Assembly: GCA_039984715.1 (NCBI GenBank)
Contig: JBDWUA010000004.1
Coordinates: 496,001 to 560,000, forward strand
Length of the DNA: 64,000 nt
Source of the DNA: JABSSA01 sp039984715
GTDB lineage: Bacteria; Pseudomonadota; Alphaproteobacteria; Rhodobacterales; Rhodobacteraceae
Direction: 5' to 3'
Every line of letters starts with the position of its first letter. Position 1 is the stretch's first letter. A program made the position numbers and the translations under genes. The notes beneath the pieces were generated by a model. The model saw only the letters and a program-made list of their open reading frames with translations. It was not told the DNA's origin and did not search any database. This document shows, in pieces, positions 26,646 to 34,389 of the stretch.

Positions 26646-27281
26646 ATGCACAAGGCAATCCTAACAATTGTATTTGGCCTTTCTGGACCTGTTGCGGCTG
26701 AACCCGTGGTTATTGCCGCGATGGGGGACAGTTTAACGCATGGGTATGGCTTGGCTCAGGGTGACGGGTTTGTTCCGCAATTGGAAGCGTGGCTTGGGCG
26801 TCAAGGCGAAGACGTGAAGCTTATTAATGCGGGTGTGTCCGGCGATACCACAGCCGGTGGGTTAAGCCGTGTTGCATGGACGCTGACCGAAGACGTGGAT
26901 GCAATGATTGTAACGCTTGGCGGCAATGATTTGTTGCGGGGGATTTCCCCCAATACCAGCCGTGCGAATTTGCAGGGCATTTTGATGGCGGCCAAAGATG
27001 CGGACGTCAAAGTTCTTCTTGTTGGGATGGAAGCGCCGGGTAATTTCGGCCCCGAGTACAAAAGCGAGTTTGATTCCATATATCCCGACTTGTCGATGGC
27101 CTTCGGGACACTCTATTTGGATAGCTTTTTTGCTGGGCTCGGGGGGCGGGGCGTCGACCCGTCCAGCATTCAAAACATGATGCAAGCAGATGGCATCCAC
27201 CCAAATGCTGAGGGTGTCGTAAAGATTGTCGAAGGCTTTGGTCCGATCGTAATGGAATTGATCGATGCCGCTCAGGAGTGA
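26646..27281 (+). CDS. tesA: Periplasmic arylesterase / lysophospholipase (TesA-like, SGNH hydrolase)
   Basis: 211 residues with a short signal peptide (KAILTIVFGLSGPVAA) and the four SGNH blocks: MGDSLTHGYG with the nucleophile serine, GVSGDTTAGG, GGNDLLRG, and the catalytic Asp/His in DGIHPNAEG. GGAGGCTAGATCAAT lies before the ATG. E. coli TesA is a periplasmic thioesterase, protease and lysophospholipase of the same fold. The divergent ybbA-ybbP-type operon next door repeats the arrangement known from other proteobacteria. Confidence 0.92.
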   Translation: MHKAILTIVFGLSGPVAAEPVVIAAMGDSLTHGYGLAQGDGFVPQLEAWLGRQGEDVKLINAGVSGDTTAGGLSRVAWTLTEDVDAMIVTLGGNDLLRGISPNTSRANLQGILMAAKDADVKVLLVGMEAPGNFGPEYKSEFDSIYPDLSMAFGTLYLDSFFAGLGGRGVDPSSIQNMMQADGIHPNAEGVVKIVEGFGPIVMELIDAAQE

Positions 27282-27386
27282 AACCAGAGCAGTATTTCAG
27301 CACCAAAAACTGTGATCTGTCGTGAAAGGTGTCGCGGCAAACGCTGAAAAAATGGTCAAAGATCTGTAATTCGCCTTCGAAATTAT

Positions 27387-27402
27387 TTTACCAGTTGATA
27401 AA
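27387..27402. promoter_or_regulatory. Degenerate RutR-type operator upstream of preT
   Basis: TTTACCAGTTGATAAA matches 11 of the 14 defined positions of the RutR consensus TTGACCA-NN-TGGTCAA and is near-palindromic itself. It lies 56 bases before the preT ATG. A TGGTCAA half-site also occurs at 27352-27358. Together with the perfect site at 32612 it suggests that the window's RutR-type protein also controls preT. Confidence 0.55.
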
Positions 27403-27457
27403 TTTTCTGACCTGTGAGAGCTTTTTCTATAGCCGAAAGCCAACACAGGTCAGATTG

Positions 27458-28780
27458 ATGACGCAGAATGCATACACGCCAGGGGTTCAATCCGGTCGAC
27501 TGAATCCGGAAAATTACGCAGATAATTTTTCTGATCTTCATCCACGCTTGAAAGAACACGAGGCCTTAGTGGCCGCTGATCGTTGCTATTTTTGTCACGA
27601 TGCACCGTGCATTACGGCATGTCCGACCGACATCGATATCCCTTTGTTCATACGTCAGATCGCGACAGGAACGCCTGATGCGGCTGCAAAAACGATCCTA
27701 AGCCAGAATATCCTTGGTGGTATGTGCGCGCGGGTCTGCCCAACTGAGACCCTGTGCGAACAAGCCTGTGTCAGAGAGGCGGCAGAAGGTAAGCCCGTGC
27801 TTATTGGGCAATTGCAGCGTTTCGCCACGGATCAATTGCAGGAACAGGATCAGCATCCCTTTGTGCGCGCATCCAGCAGCGGAAAGCGTGTCGCTGTCGT
27901 CGGGGCGGGACCGGCTGGGTTAAGCTGTGCGCACAGGTTGGCGATGCATGGGCACGATGTAGTCATCTATGATGCAAAGGCGAAATCGGGCGGTTTAAAC
28001 GAATACGGGATTGCGGCCTATAAAACCGTAGAAGGGTTTGCCCAAGCCGAAGTGGACTGGTTGCTGAAGATTGGTGGCATTTCAGTTGAAAATGAAAAAA
28101 TGTTTGGGCGTGATGTCACGCTAGAGTCGTTGAACAGCGAATTTGATGCCGTGTTCTTGGGGATGGGTTTAAGCGGCGTCAACGGTTTGAACATTGATGG
28201 CAATGATAAAGACGGCGTTCTGGATGCCGTTGATTTCATCGCTGACTTGCGCCAATCGAGTGACGTCGCAAAGTTGCCAATCGGACGCGACGTTGTCGTG
28301 ATCGGGGGCGGAATGACCGCAGTGGATGCGGCTGTTCAGGCCAAGGCGCTTGGCGCGTTGAATGTCACTTTGGCCTATCGACGTGGCCAAGATCGCATGA
28401 ACGCGAGCTTATTTGAGCAGGAATTGGCGACCTCGAAAGGGGTGCGGATCATGACCCACGCAGTACCAGTTGGCATTCATGGCGAAAACAGCGTCCAAGA
28501 GATAGAATTCGACTATGTGAACGAAGATATGTCGAAAACGGGTCAATCGATCAAGCTGCCCGCAGATCAAGTTTTGTGTGCCATCGGCCAAACGCTAACC
28601 AAGGGTGATCTGCCTGCGTTAGATGGCCCTAAGATCAAGGTAGACGCAAACGGGCAAACATCGGTTAAGGGTGTTTGGGCTGGCGGGGATTGTGCTGCTG
28701 GTGGTGACGACCTGACTGTCACAGCGGTGGCAGAAGGGCGTGATGCGGCCGAGAATATTCATAACATGTTTGTTTCGTGA
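27458..28780 (+). CDS. preT: NAD-dependent dihydropyrimidine dehydrogenase, subunit PreT
   Basis: Flavoprotein subunit that takes electrons from NADH and passes them through Fe-S clusters to PreA for reduction of uracil and thymine. 440 residues from the ATG at 27458. The N-terminus has the GltD-like cluster ligands (CYFCHDAPC, ACPTDIDIP, GGMCARVCP, LCEQAC), then a Rossmann FAD site VAVVGAGPAGLSC and an NAD site VVVIGGGMTAVDAAVQ. A methyltransferase gene separates it from preA, an unusual interruption. A degenerate RutR site sits upstream. Confidence 0.93.
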   Translation: MTQNAYTPGVQSGRLNPENYADNFSDLHPRLKEHEALVAADRCYFCHDAPCITACPTDIDIPLFIRQIATGTPDAAAKTILSQNILGGMCARVCPTETLCEQACVREAAEGKPVLIGQLQRFATDQLQEQDQHPFVRASSSGKRVAVVGAGPAGLSCAHRLAMHGHDVVIYDAKAKSGGLNEYGIAAYKTVEGFAQAEVDWLLKIGGISVENEKMFGRDVTLESLNSEFDAVFLGMGLSGVNGLNIDGNDKDGVLDAVDFIADLRQSSDVAKLPIGRDVVVIGGGMTAVDAAVQAKALGALNVTLAYRRGQDRMNASLFEQELATSKGVRIMTHAVPVGIHGENSVQEIEFDYVNEDMSKTGQSIKLPADQVLCAIGQTLTKGDLPALDGPKIKVDANGQTSVKGVWAGGDCAAGGDDLTVTAVAEGRDAAENIHNMFVS

Positions 28781-28821
28781 TATGATTTGGCATTTCAAAC
28801 TGCCATTTTGGAGCCATTGAT

Positions 28822-29646
28822 ATGAGCGGAACAGAAACAGCCGTCGCTGAGCATTATACAACCGGTGCATTGTTTGATCGCATTCTTGCGGCGTTGAACG
28901 AATTAGGCGTTGACCCGAAAGAAGCAACTTATGAAGATCTGAAGGCGGGTGACGAATTCCACACGGGTGGAGTTTTGGCGACGGACCATCTGATGTCGCA
29001 AGTGCAGATCGCCCCTCATACGCAAGTGCTTGATGTCGGTTCAGGAATTGGTGGAACGTCTCGATACATTGCGTATAAATATGGCGCTCAGGTTCATGGC
29101 ATCGATCTGACGGATGAATTTGTCCAAGCAGCCTCGCAATTAAGCGACCTTGTCGGGTTGGCAAATAAAACCACTTTTCAAGTTGGCAGCGCAGTTGAAA
29201 TGCCGGTGCAAGATGCACGCTTTGATCTGGCCGTTATGCTGCATGTTGGCATGAATATTGCCGATAAGGACAAACTTTTGGCCGAGGTGGCGCGAACGCT
29301 AAAGCCGGGCGGTCGTTTCGCGTTATTCGATGTGATGAAGGGCGAAAGCCAAGCTCCGGTTTTGTTCCCCTTGCCATGGTCGACAGTCGCGGAAACGTCG
29401 TTCTTGGCGACACCGGCTGCTTATGAAGCTGCAGGGCAAAAGGCAGGGCTGACATTGGTTGGGCAATCAGACCGCTCTGATTTCACCCGTGAGTTTTTCG
29501 CAAAGGCACTTGCGGAACCACCAAGTGCAATGGGTATTCATCTGATGATGGGTGACACAGCACCGGTCAAGTTCAAGAATTACGTCGCCAATCTGGAAGC
29601 TGGCTGTTTGCTTCCGGTGGAAATGATCTTTGAGAAACCAAGTTGA
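28822..29646 (+). CDS. Class I SAM-dependent methyltransferase embedded between preT and preA
   Basis: 274 residues with SAM motif I VLDVGSGIGGTSRYIA, acidic motif II GIDLTDEFV and post-motif LKPGGRFALFDVM. The overall pattern is closest to the glycine/sarcosine/dimethylglycine N-methyltransferase and UbiE-like group (family resemblance judged by eye). A GGAG Shine-Dalgarno precedes the ATG, and the stop is 10 bases from preA, so it is part of the preTA operon. Pyrimidine reduction does not need a methyltransferase; because the pathway yields beta-alanine and 3-aminoisobutyrate, N-methylation of an amino-acid product is conceivable, but this is speculation. Confidence 0.85.
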   Translation: MSGTETAVAEHYTTGALFDRILAALNELGVDPKEATYEDLKAGDEFHTGGVLATDHLMSQVQIAPHTQVLDVGSGIGGTSRYIAYKYGAQVHGIDLTDEFVQAASQLSDLVGLANKTTFQVGSAVEMPVQDARFDLAVMLHVGMNIADKDKLLAEVARTLKPGGRFALFDVMKGESQAPVLFPLPWSTVAETSFLATPAAYEAAGQKAGLTLVGQSDRSDFTREFFAKALAEPPSAMGIHLMMGDTAPVKFKNYVANLEAGCLLPVEMIFEKPS

Positions 29647-29656
29647 GGAACGCAAG

Positions 29657-30961
29657 ATGGCCGACCTAACAAGTGACTTTCTGGGCATCAAAAGCCCCAA
29701 CCCTTTTTGGCTGGCCTCTGCGCCGCCAACAGACAAGGAATATAACGTTCGTCGCGCGTTTGAAGCTGGATGGGGTGGCGTGGTTTGGAAGACGCTTGGC
29801 GCTGAAGGTCCGCCCGTTGTGAACGTCAACGGACCGCGTTACGGCGCAATTTGGGGGGCGGATCGCCGTCTTTTGGGACTAAACAACATCGAACTGATCA
29901 CGGACCGGTCGTTGGAAATCAATCTCGAGGAAATGGCGCGCGTCAAAGCGGATTACCCAGATCGCGCTGTGATCGCCTCGATTATGGTGCCTTGCGATGA
30001 AGCGTCATGGAAAGCAATCTTGCCACGGGTCGAAGAAACCGGAGCAGACGGGATAGAGCTGAATTTCGGTTGCCCGCATGGGATGAGCGAACGCGGCATG
30101 GGCGCGGCAGTTGGACAGGTTCCTGAATATATCGAAATGGTCACCCGGTGGTGCAAGCAATATTACGACCGGCCTGTGATCGTGAAATTGACGCCAAATA
30201 TCGCCGATATCACGAAACCGGCTGCTGCAGCCAAGAATGGTGGCGCCGATGCGGTCAGTCTGATCAATACGATCAATTCGATCACCTCTGTCGATCTGGA
30301 TTCGATGTCACCAGAACCTTCGATAGGTGGCAAAGGCAGCCATGGCGGGTATTGCGGCCCAGCGGTGAAACCCATCGCGCTTAGCATGGTGTCCGAGATC
30401 GCACGCAACCCCGATACACATGGCTTGCCGATCAGTGGAATCGGTGGCGTGACGACATGGCGTGACGCAGCTGAATTTATGGCCCTTGGTGCCGGTAACG
30501 TTCAGGTCTGCACCGCTGCAATGACCTATGGCTTTAAGATCGTACAGGAAATGATCTCGGGTCTGTCAGAGTGGATGGACGAAAAGGGATATAGTTCGAT
30601 CAACCAAGTTGTCGGCCGAGCAGTGCCAAATGTCACGGACTGGCAGCACTTGGATTTGAATTACATCTCTAAAGCGCGGATCAACCAAGATCTGTGCATT
30701 TCCTGTGGTCGTTGTTTTGCGGCATGCGAGGACACGTCACATCAGGCGATTTCAATGACGGATGATCGGGTCTTTGATGTGATCGACGCAGAATGTGTTG
30801 CCTGTAATCTGTGCGTTAACGTGTGCCCCGTGGAAAATTGCATCACAATGGAAGAGCTGGCTCCGGGAACTGTCGACGAACGGACAGGCAAAGTTGTGCA
30901 AGACGAATATGCAAGCTGGGTCACCCATCCGAATAACCCAAGCGCGCAGGCCGCCGAATAA
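29657..30961 (+). CDS. preA: NAD-dependent dihydropyrimidine dehydrogenase, subunit PreA
   Basis: Catalytic FMN subunit that reduces uracil and thymine to 5,6-dihydro forms. 434 residues from the ATG at 29657 (TTGAGGAACGCAAG upstream). The dihydroorotate-dehydrogenase-like barrel carries the pyrimidine-site pair N-x-x-C in LNFGCPHGM (Cys139 as the proton donor by analogy with mammalian DPD). The C-terminus has two 4Fe-4S motifs: CISCGRCFAAC and CVACNLCVNVC. With PreT it forms the first enzyme of the reductive pathway; the next steps are hydA and the Zn carbamoylase downstream. Confidence 0.95.
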   Translation: MADLTSDFLGIKSPNPFWLASAPPTDKEYNVRRAFEAGWGGVVWKTLGAEGPPVVNVNGPRYGAIWGADRRLLGLNNIELITDRSLEINLEEMARVKADYPDRAVIASIMVPCDEASWKAILPRVEETGADGIELNFGCPHGMSERGMGAAVGQVPEYIEMVTRWCKQYYDRPVIVKLTPNIADITKPAAAAKNGGADAVSLINTINSITSVDLDSMSPEPSIGGKGSHGGYCGPAVKPIALSMVSEIARNPDTHGLPISGIGGVTTWRDAAEFMALGAGNVQVCTAAMTYGFKIVQEMISGLSEWMDEKGYSSINQVVGRAVPNVTDWQHLDLNYISKARINQDLCISCGRCFAACEDTSHQAISMTDDRVFDVIDAECVACNLCVNVCPVENCITMEELAPGTVDERTGKVVQDEYASWVTHPNNPSAQAAE

Positions 30962-30964
30962 AGG

Positions 30965-31195
30965 CTAACGCCGTTCGTCTAACTGCTGACTGGACCGCGA
31001 CGCAAAAGCGTTGCGTTCTTGTCGACTGGTTGGATGGTCTTGCCAACCGCTGGATTGGCTTGAAAGGGTGGGTGAAATTGCCAGTGTTGATTGCGCAATG
31101 GGCGTCGGTTGCAAAGGCAAAGAGGCGACTAACGTGGGGTGTGCCCAAGGTAAAACCCGCAGGTTGGTCCATACTGGAAACATTGCTTCGTTCAT
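30965..31195 (-). CDS. Small hypothetical protein, Ser/Gln/Pro-rich
   Basis: 76 residues. The strongest support is the start: AAGGAGGAC lies six bases before the ATG at 31195. The product has no signal peptide or membrane helix; it opens with MNEAMFPVWTNLRVLPWAHP and becomes Ser/Gln-rich and probably disordered. It is 108 bases downstream of the 31304-31783 gene on the same strand and ends four bases from the convergent preA. No family recognised. Confidence 0.5.
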   Translation of the reverse strand: MNEAMFPVWTNLRVLPWAHPTLVASLPLQPTPIAQSTLAISPTLSSQSSGWQDHPTSRQERNAFASRSSQQLDERR

Positions 31196-31303
31196 CTTGA
31201 GTCCTCCTTACACTCCGCAACCTTTGAGGAACGTAGCAGGCCGTTTGTTTACTGATTGTTAGCGTATTGCGATCTCCGATAAGTGCGTTGGCGTTCTATG
31301 AAA

Positions 31304-31783
31304 TCAAAACCGCAAATCTATAGGGTTGGGCGTCATATTTGATCGTTCAAACGGATTGGTCGAATCCAATAGGTTCTTGGCAGAAACCTCTGTTGTCATT
31401 TTTGGATCCGTAGTTGGGGCTGATTGTTTAGATTGAATTTGTGATGAAATCGCTTCGACATATCGATTGGCGATGTCCTGAATACTGGGCATCGAGGTGT
31501 CTTGCTTTGGTTGAACAATTGCTTCGAATATCGATTGTGCCCCGATCCCTTCCAGCGAACCAATGCGAGAACTGCGACTTTGCTCCGGGTCGGACGCATT
31601 GTCTTTTTGCGAGGTTGCTTTTGATGCCTTGCTGGCGGCATCTGACGCCATGATTGGTCGTGGCAACGCGATGTCAGATGGAGCTTCTCGCGCGCTGACA
31701 GTGTCCGGCGCAAAAGACGCATGACTTGATGACGTTGGAACAGTCGGTCCAACTTGCCCAATTGGGCCATTGACGACAAACAT
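31304..31783 (-). CDS. Hypothetical Ser/Ala/Thr-rich soluble protein
   Basis: 159 residues with AGGAGGATCCGC just before the ATG at 31783, an excellent ribosome-binding site. The sequence is rich in Ser, Ala, Thr, Asp and Gln with few hydrophobic blocks and is mostly predicted disorder by eye. One amphipathic stretch, SIQDIANRYVEAISSQIQSK, could form a helix. It lies 90 bases downstream of rutR on the same strand and ahead of the small 30965-31195 gene. No homology recognised. Confidence 0.6.
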   Translation of the reverse strand: MFVVNGPIGQVGPTVPTSSSHASFAPDTVSAREAPSDIALPRPIMASDAASKASKATSQKDNASDPEQSRSSRIGSLEGIGAQSIFEAIVQPKQDTSMPSIQDIANRYVEAISSQIQSKQSAPTTDPKMTTEVSAKNLLDSTNPFERSNMTPNPIDLRF

Positions 31784-31873
31784 GCGGATCCTCCTAAAGC
31801 ACCTAAATGCAAATGAAAGCCCGCCACCCGCCTTAACACTTACACAAGCATTGTTAACGACCGGTAAATTTTG

Positions 31874-32491
31874 TCAGTCTGCATTGGGGGCGAGCAAGCG
31901 GCGGTACAATGTGTCCAAGAATATACGCGCATCTTCCAACGGATCGTCATCCGACAGAACCTGCACCTGAGCTTCGAAATCTGCATAGTGCTGCGTTGTC
32001 GACCAAATTGAATAAAGTAGATGTTTTGGATCGATTGGGGCCAGTTTTCCCATTTCCATCCAAGTTCTGATCACGGCGCATTTTTCATCAACCAATGGCT
32101 TTAGATCAGCTTCAAGATGAGGCGTCATACGTGGCGCGCCTTGCAGGATTTCATTGGCAAACAGGCGGCTTTCCCTTGGAAGGTCCCGCGACATTTCCAA
32201 TTTGCGCATCACGTATCGCAAAATTTCTTCAATCGGATCGCCGTTTTCATCCATTTCAACCAAGGGGTCCAGCCATGTTTCCATGAGTTGGCTGAGCAGG
32301 GTGACATGAATTTCTTCTTTGCCGCTAAAATAGTACAGGATGTTTGGTTTCGAGAGGCCAGAGGCGTCGGCAATCGCATCAAGTGTCGAGCCGCGATACC
32401 CGTGTGCCGAGAACACATCTAGGGCTGCTTCAAGAATACGGGCGCGATTGCGCATCTGGATTCGACTTGATTTCTTTTCGGTTTCTACCAC
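31874..32491 (-). CDS. rutR: TetR-family pyrimidine regulator RutR
   Basis: 205 residues from a GTG at 32491. The N-terminal TetR helix-turn-helix spans RILEAALDVFSAHGYRG to SKPNILYYFSGKEE. The C-terminal ligand domain shares long stretches with E. coli RutR: a SRDLPRESRLFANEILQGAP-type segment, VDEKCAVI, GKLAPIDPKHLLYSIW and TQHYADF. RutR binds uracil or thymine and then leaves the operator TTGACCA-NN-TGGTCAA; that exact sequence stands in the divergent promoter region at 32612-32627. The regulator therefore very probably controls itself and the carbamoylase-hydA-ABC operon, and perhaps preT. Confidence 0.92.
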   Translation of the reverse strand: MVETEKKSSRIQMRNRARILEAALDVFSAHGYRGSTLDAIADASGLSKPNILYYFSGKEEIHVTLLSQLMETWLDPLVEMDENGDPIEEILRYVMRKLEMSRDLPRESRLFANEILQGAPRMTPHLEADLKPLVDEKCAVIRTWMEMGKLAPIDPKHLLYSIWSTTQHYADFEAQVQVLSDDDPLEDARIFLDTLYRRLLAPNAD

Positions 32492-32611
32492 TGTTACGTG
32501 CCTTTGGGTGCCGCTTGCGATTTTTCTTGCACCTAGAATGGGCAGAATGGCAGCTTGAACGCAATGTAGAGCATGCAGTTCTTGACAGGAGGATTGCCTG
32601 ACGCAATCGTA

Positions 32612-32627
32612 TTGACCAGATGGTCAA
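32612..32627. promoter_or_regulatory. Perfect RutR operator in the rutR / carbamoylase divergent region
   Basis: TTGACCAGATGGTCAA is an exact match to the known RutR palindrome TTGACCA-NN-TGGTCAA. It lies 34 bases before the plus-strand ATG at 32661 and 121 bases before the rutR start, a position suited to repress both promoters until uracil or thymine is present. Confidence 0.92.
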
Positions 32628-32660
32628 AAAATAATCGACGAAAGTCGACAGGGGGAAATC

Positions 32661-33911
32661 ATGGCTGCACCGGGGGAAAACCTGCGCATCAATCCAGACC
32701 GTTTGTGGGACAGTTTGATGGAAATGGCCAAGATTGGTCCGGGTGTTGCGGGTGGTAACAACCGACAAACGCTGACGGATGAAGACAGCGAAGGGCGGCA
32801 TTTGTTCCAAAGCTGGTGCGAAGCTGCTGGGTGTTCGATGGGCGTTGATGAAATCGGCAACATGTTCGCGCGGCGTGAAGGCACCGACCCAGCGGCTTTG
32901 CCCGTTTATGTCGGCAGTCATTTGGACACGCAGCCGACAGGCGGTAAATACGATGGTGTTCTTGGTGTGCTGGGTGGATTGGAAATCCTGCGGTCCCTGA
33001 ACGATCTTGGCATTCAGACGAAACACCCGATTGTCGTGACCAACTGGACAAACGAAGAAGGCACGCGGTACGCCCCGGCGATGCTGGCCTCTGGTGTGTT
33101 TGCTGGCAAACATACGCTGGATTGGGCCAATGATCGTGTGGACGCAGACGGCAAGCGGTTCGGCGATGAATTGGAACGCATCGGTTGGAAGGGCGAGGAA
33201 AAAGTAGGCGATCGCAAAATGCACGCCTTCTTTGAATTGCACATCGAACAAGGCCCGATCCTAGAGGCCGAAGGCAAAGACGTCGGTGTTGTAACGCATG
33301 GCCAAGGCTTGCGTTGGATAGAATGCACTGTGACAGGCAAGGAAAGCCATACCGGGTCCACCCCGATGCATATGCGCAAGAACGCAGGTCGGGGTTTGGC
33401 GTTGGTCACCGAACTGGTGCATGAAATTGCGATGAAAAATCAGCCCAATGCCGTTGGGGCGATTGGGCATGTGGATGTCTTTCCGAATTCCAGAAACATT
33501 ATACCGGGAAAGGTCGTGTTCACGGTCGATATGCGCACACACCTGCTGGATAAGCTGAATGGCATGGTGGACGAATTTATGCAGCGTGCCCCAGAACTTT
33601 GCGAAGATATCGGGGTCGAATTTGACTGCCATATCGTTGGTCAGTTCGATCCTCCTGCATTTGACGACGGATGCGTTGATGCCATCCGCAATGCCGCGGA
33701 ACGGTTGGGGTACAGCCACATGAATATCATCAGTGGTGCGGGTCATGATGCCTGTTGGATCAACGATGTCGCCCCGACTGCGATGGTCATGTGTCCTTGC
33801 GTCGATGGATTAAGTCACAACGAAGCTGAAGACATCTCCAAAGAATGGGCCGCAGCCGGAACAGACGTTTTGTTTCACGCGGTCGTCGAAACCGCTCAGA
33901 TCGTGAGCTAG
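32661..33911 (+). CDS. Zn-dependent N-carbamoyl-amino-acid hydrolase / beta-ureidopropionase (M20 family)
   Basis: 416 residues; AGGGGGAAATC precedes the ATG. Motifs of the hydantoinase/carbamoylase branch of peptidase family M20: GSHLDTQPTGGKYDGVLG with metal-binding His and Asp, NEEGTRY with the catalytic acid, FELHIEQGPILE, and SGAGHDACW near the C-terminus. In a cluster with dihydropyrimidine dehydrogenase and dihydropyrimidinase it should hydrolyse N-carbamoyl-beta-alanine (and the thymine-derived analogue) to beta-alanine, CO2 and ammonia, the last step of reductive pyrimidine breakdown. Specificity is inferred from context. Confidence 0.92.
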   Translation: MAAPGENLRINPDRLWDSLMEMAKIGPGVAGGNNRQTLTDEDSEGRHLFQSWCEAAGCSMGVDEIGNMFARREGTDPAALPVYVGSHLDTQPTGGKYDGVLGVLGGLEILRSLNDLGIQTKHPIVVTNWTNEEGTRYAPAMLASGVFAGKHTLDWANDRVDADGKRFGDELERIGWKGEEKVGDRKMHAFFELHIEQGPILEAEGKDVGVVTHGQGLRWIECTVTGKESHTGSTPMHMRKNAGRGLALVTELVHEIAMKNQPNAVGAIGHVDVFPNSRNIIPGKVVFTVDMRTHLLDKLNGMVDEFMQRAPELCEDIGVEFDCHIVGQFDPPAFDDGCVDAIRNAAERLGYSHMNIISGAGHDACWINDVAPTAMVMCPCVDGLSHNEAEDISKEWAAAGTDVLFHAVVETAQIVS

Positions 33912-33940
33912 CACATCTTCCAAGCCAGGCGAGACCCAGC

Positions 33941-34261
33941 ATGATCGATCCAGACCTAACGATAGAAGACCGCATTTCGGAATTGATCGCCGCCGAAATT
34001 TCTGACTATGCGACGGACACACACCAAGCATTGAAAAACCTGATTGCGTTTGAGGCCGCTTTGAAGACTCCACGCGAGGTGGCCGTGGTTTTTTCTGGCG
34101 GAGTGACACAGCGTTGTTGGCAGGTCACGCGTTCTGACGGAGAGTACAGCGTCGTCTATATGCCACGCGCAGGTTACTTTTCATTATGCGTCGACAGCGT
34201 GCTTGGTCCACTGGATATTGGTGTCCATGGTCCGGCGCTTGGCTGTTTCGGGTCGGTCTGA
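33941..34261 (+). CDS. Hypothetical small protein in the pyrimidine operon
   Basis: 106 residues from the ATG at 33941 (GGCGAGACC upstream), 29 bases after the carbamoylase and 128 before hydA. The N-terminal half is helical and acidic (DLTIEDRISELIAAEISDY); the second half looks like a small beta domain (VAVVFSGGVTQRCWQVTR, YSVVYMPRAGYFSLCVDS). No signal peptide. It is not a known pathway enzyme and I do not recognise the family. Its place inside the operon suggests a role tied to pyrimidine use. Confidence 0.75.
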   Translation: MIDPDLTIEDRISELIAAEISDYATDTHQALKNLIAFEAALKTPREVAVVFSGGVTQRCWQVTRSDGEYSVVYMPRAGYFSLCVDSVLGPLDIGVHGPALGCFGSV

Positions 34262-34389
34262 TGAAGACAAAAGCAATCACACGACAAATTCGGGCTTGGA
34301 CAAATGCTGGTCGAGATGACGCAGCATTTGCGAATAGGCAGGCCAGCCTGTGATCGTCGAGAATTTGAATGAACTGAAGGAAGATTGAA

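Noticed and set aside
32582..32610. TTGACA-type promoter ahead of the carbamoylase gene
   Set aside because: A good -35 hexamer is present, but no convincing -10 at 16-19 bases, so I do not list a promoter.
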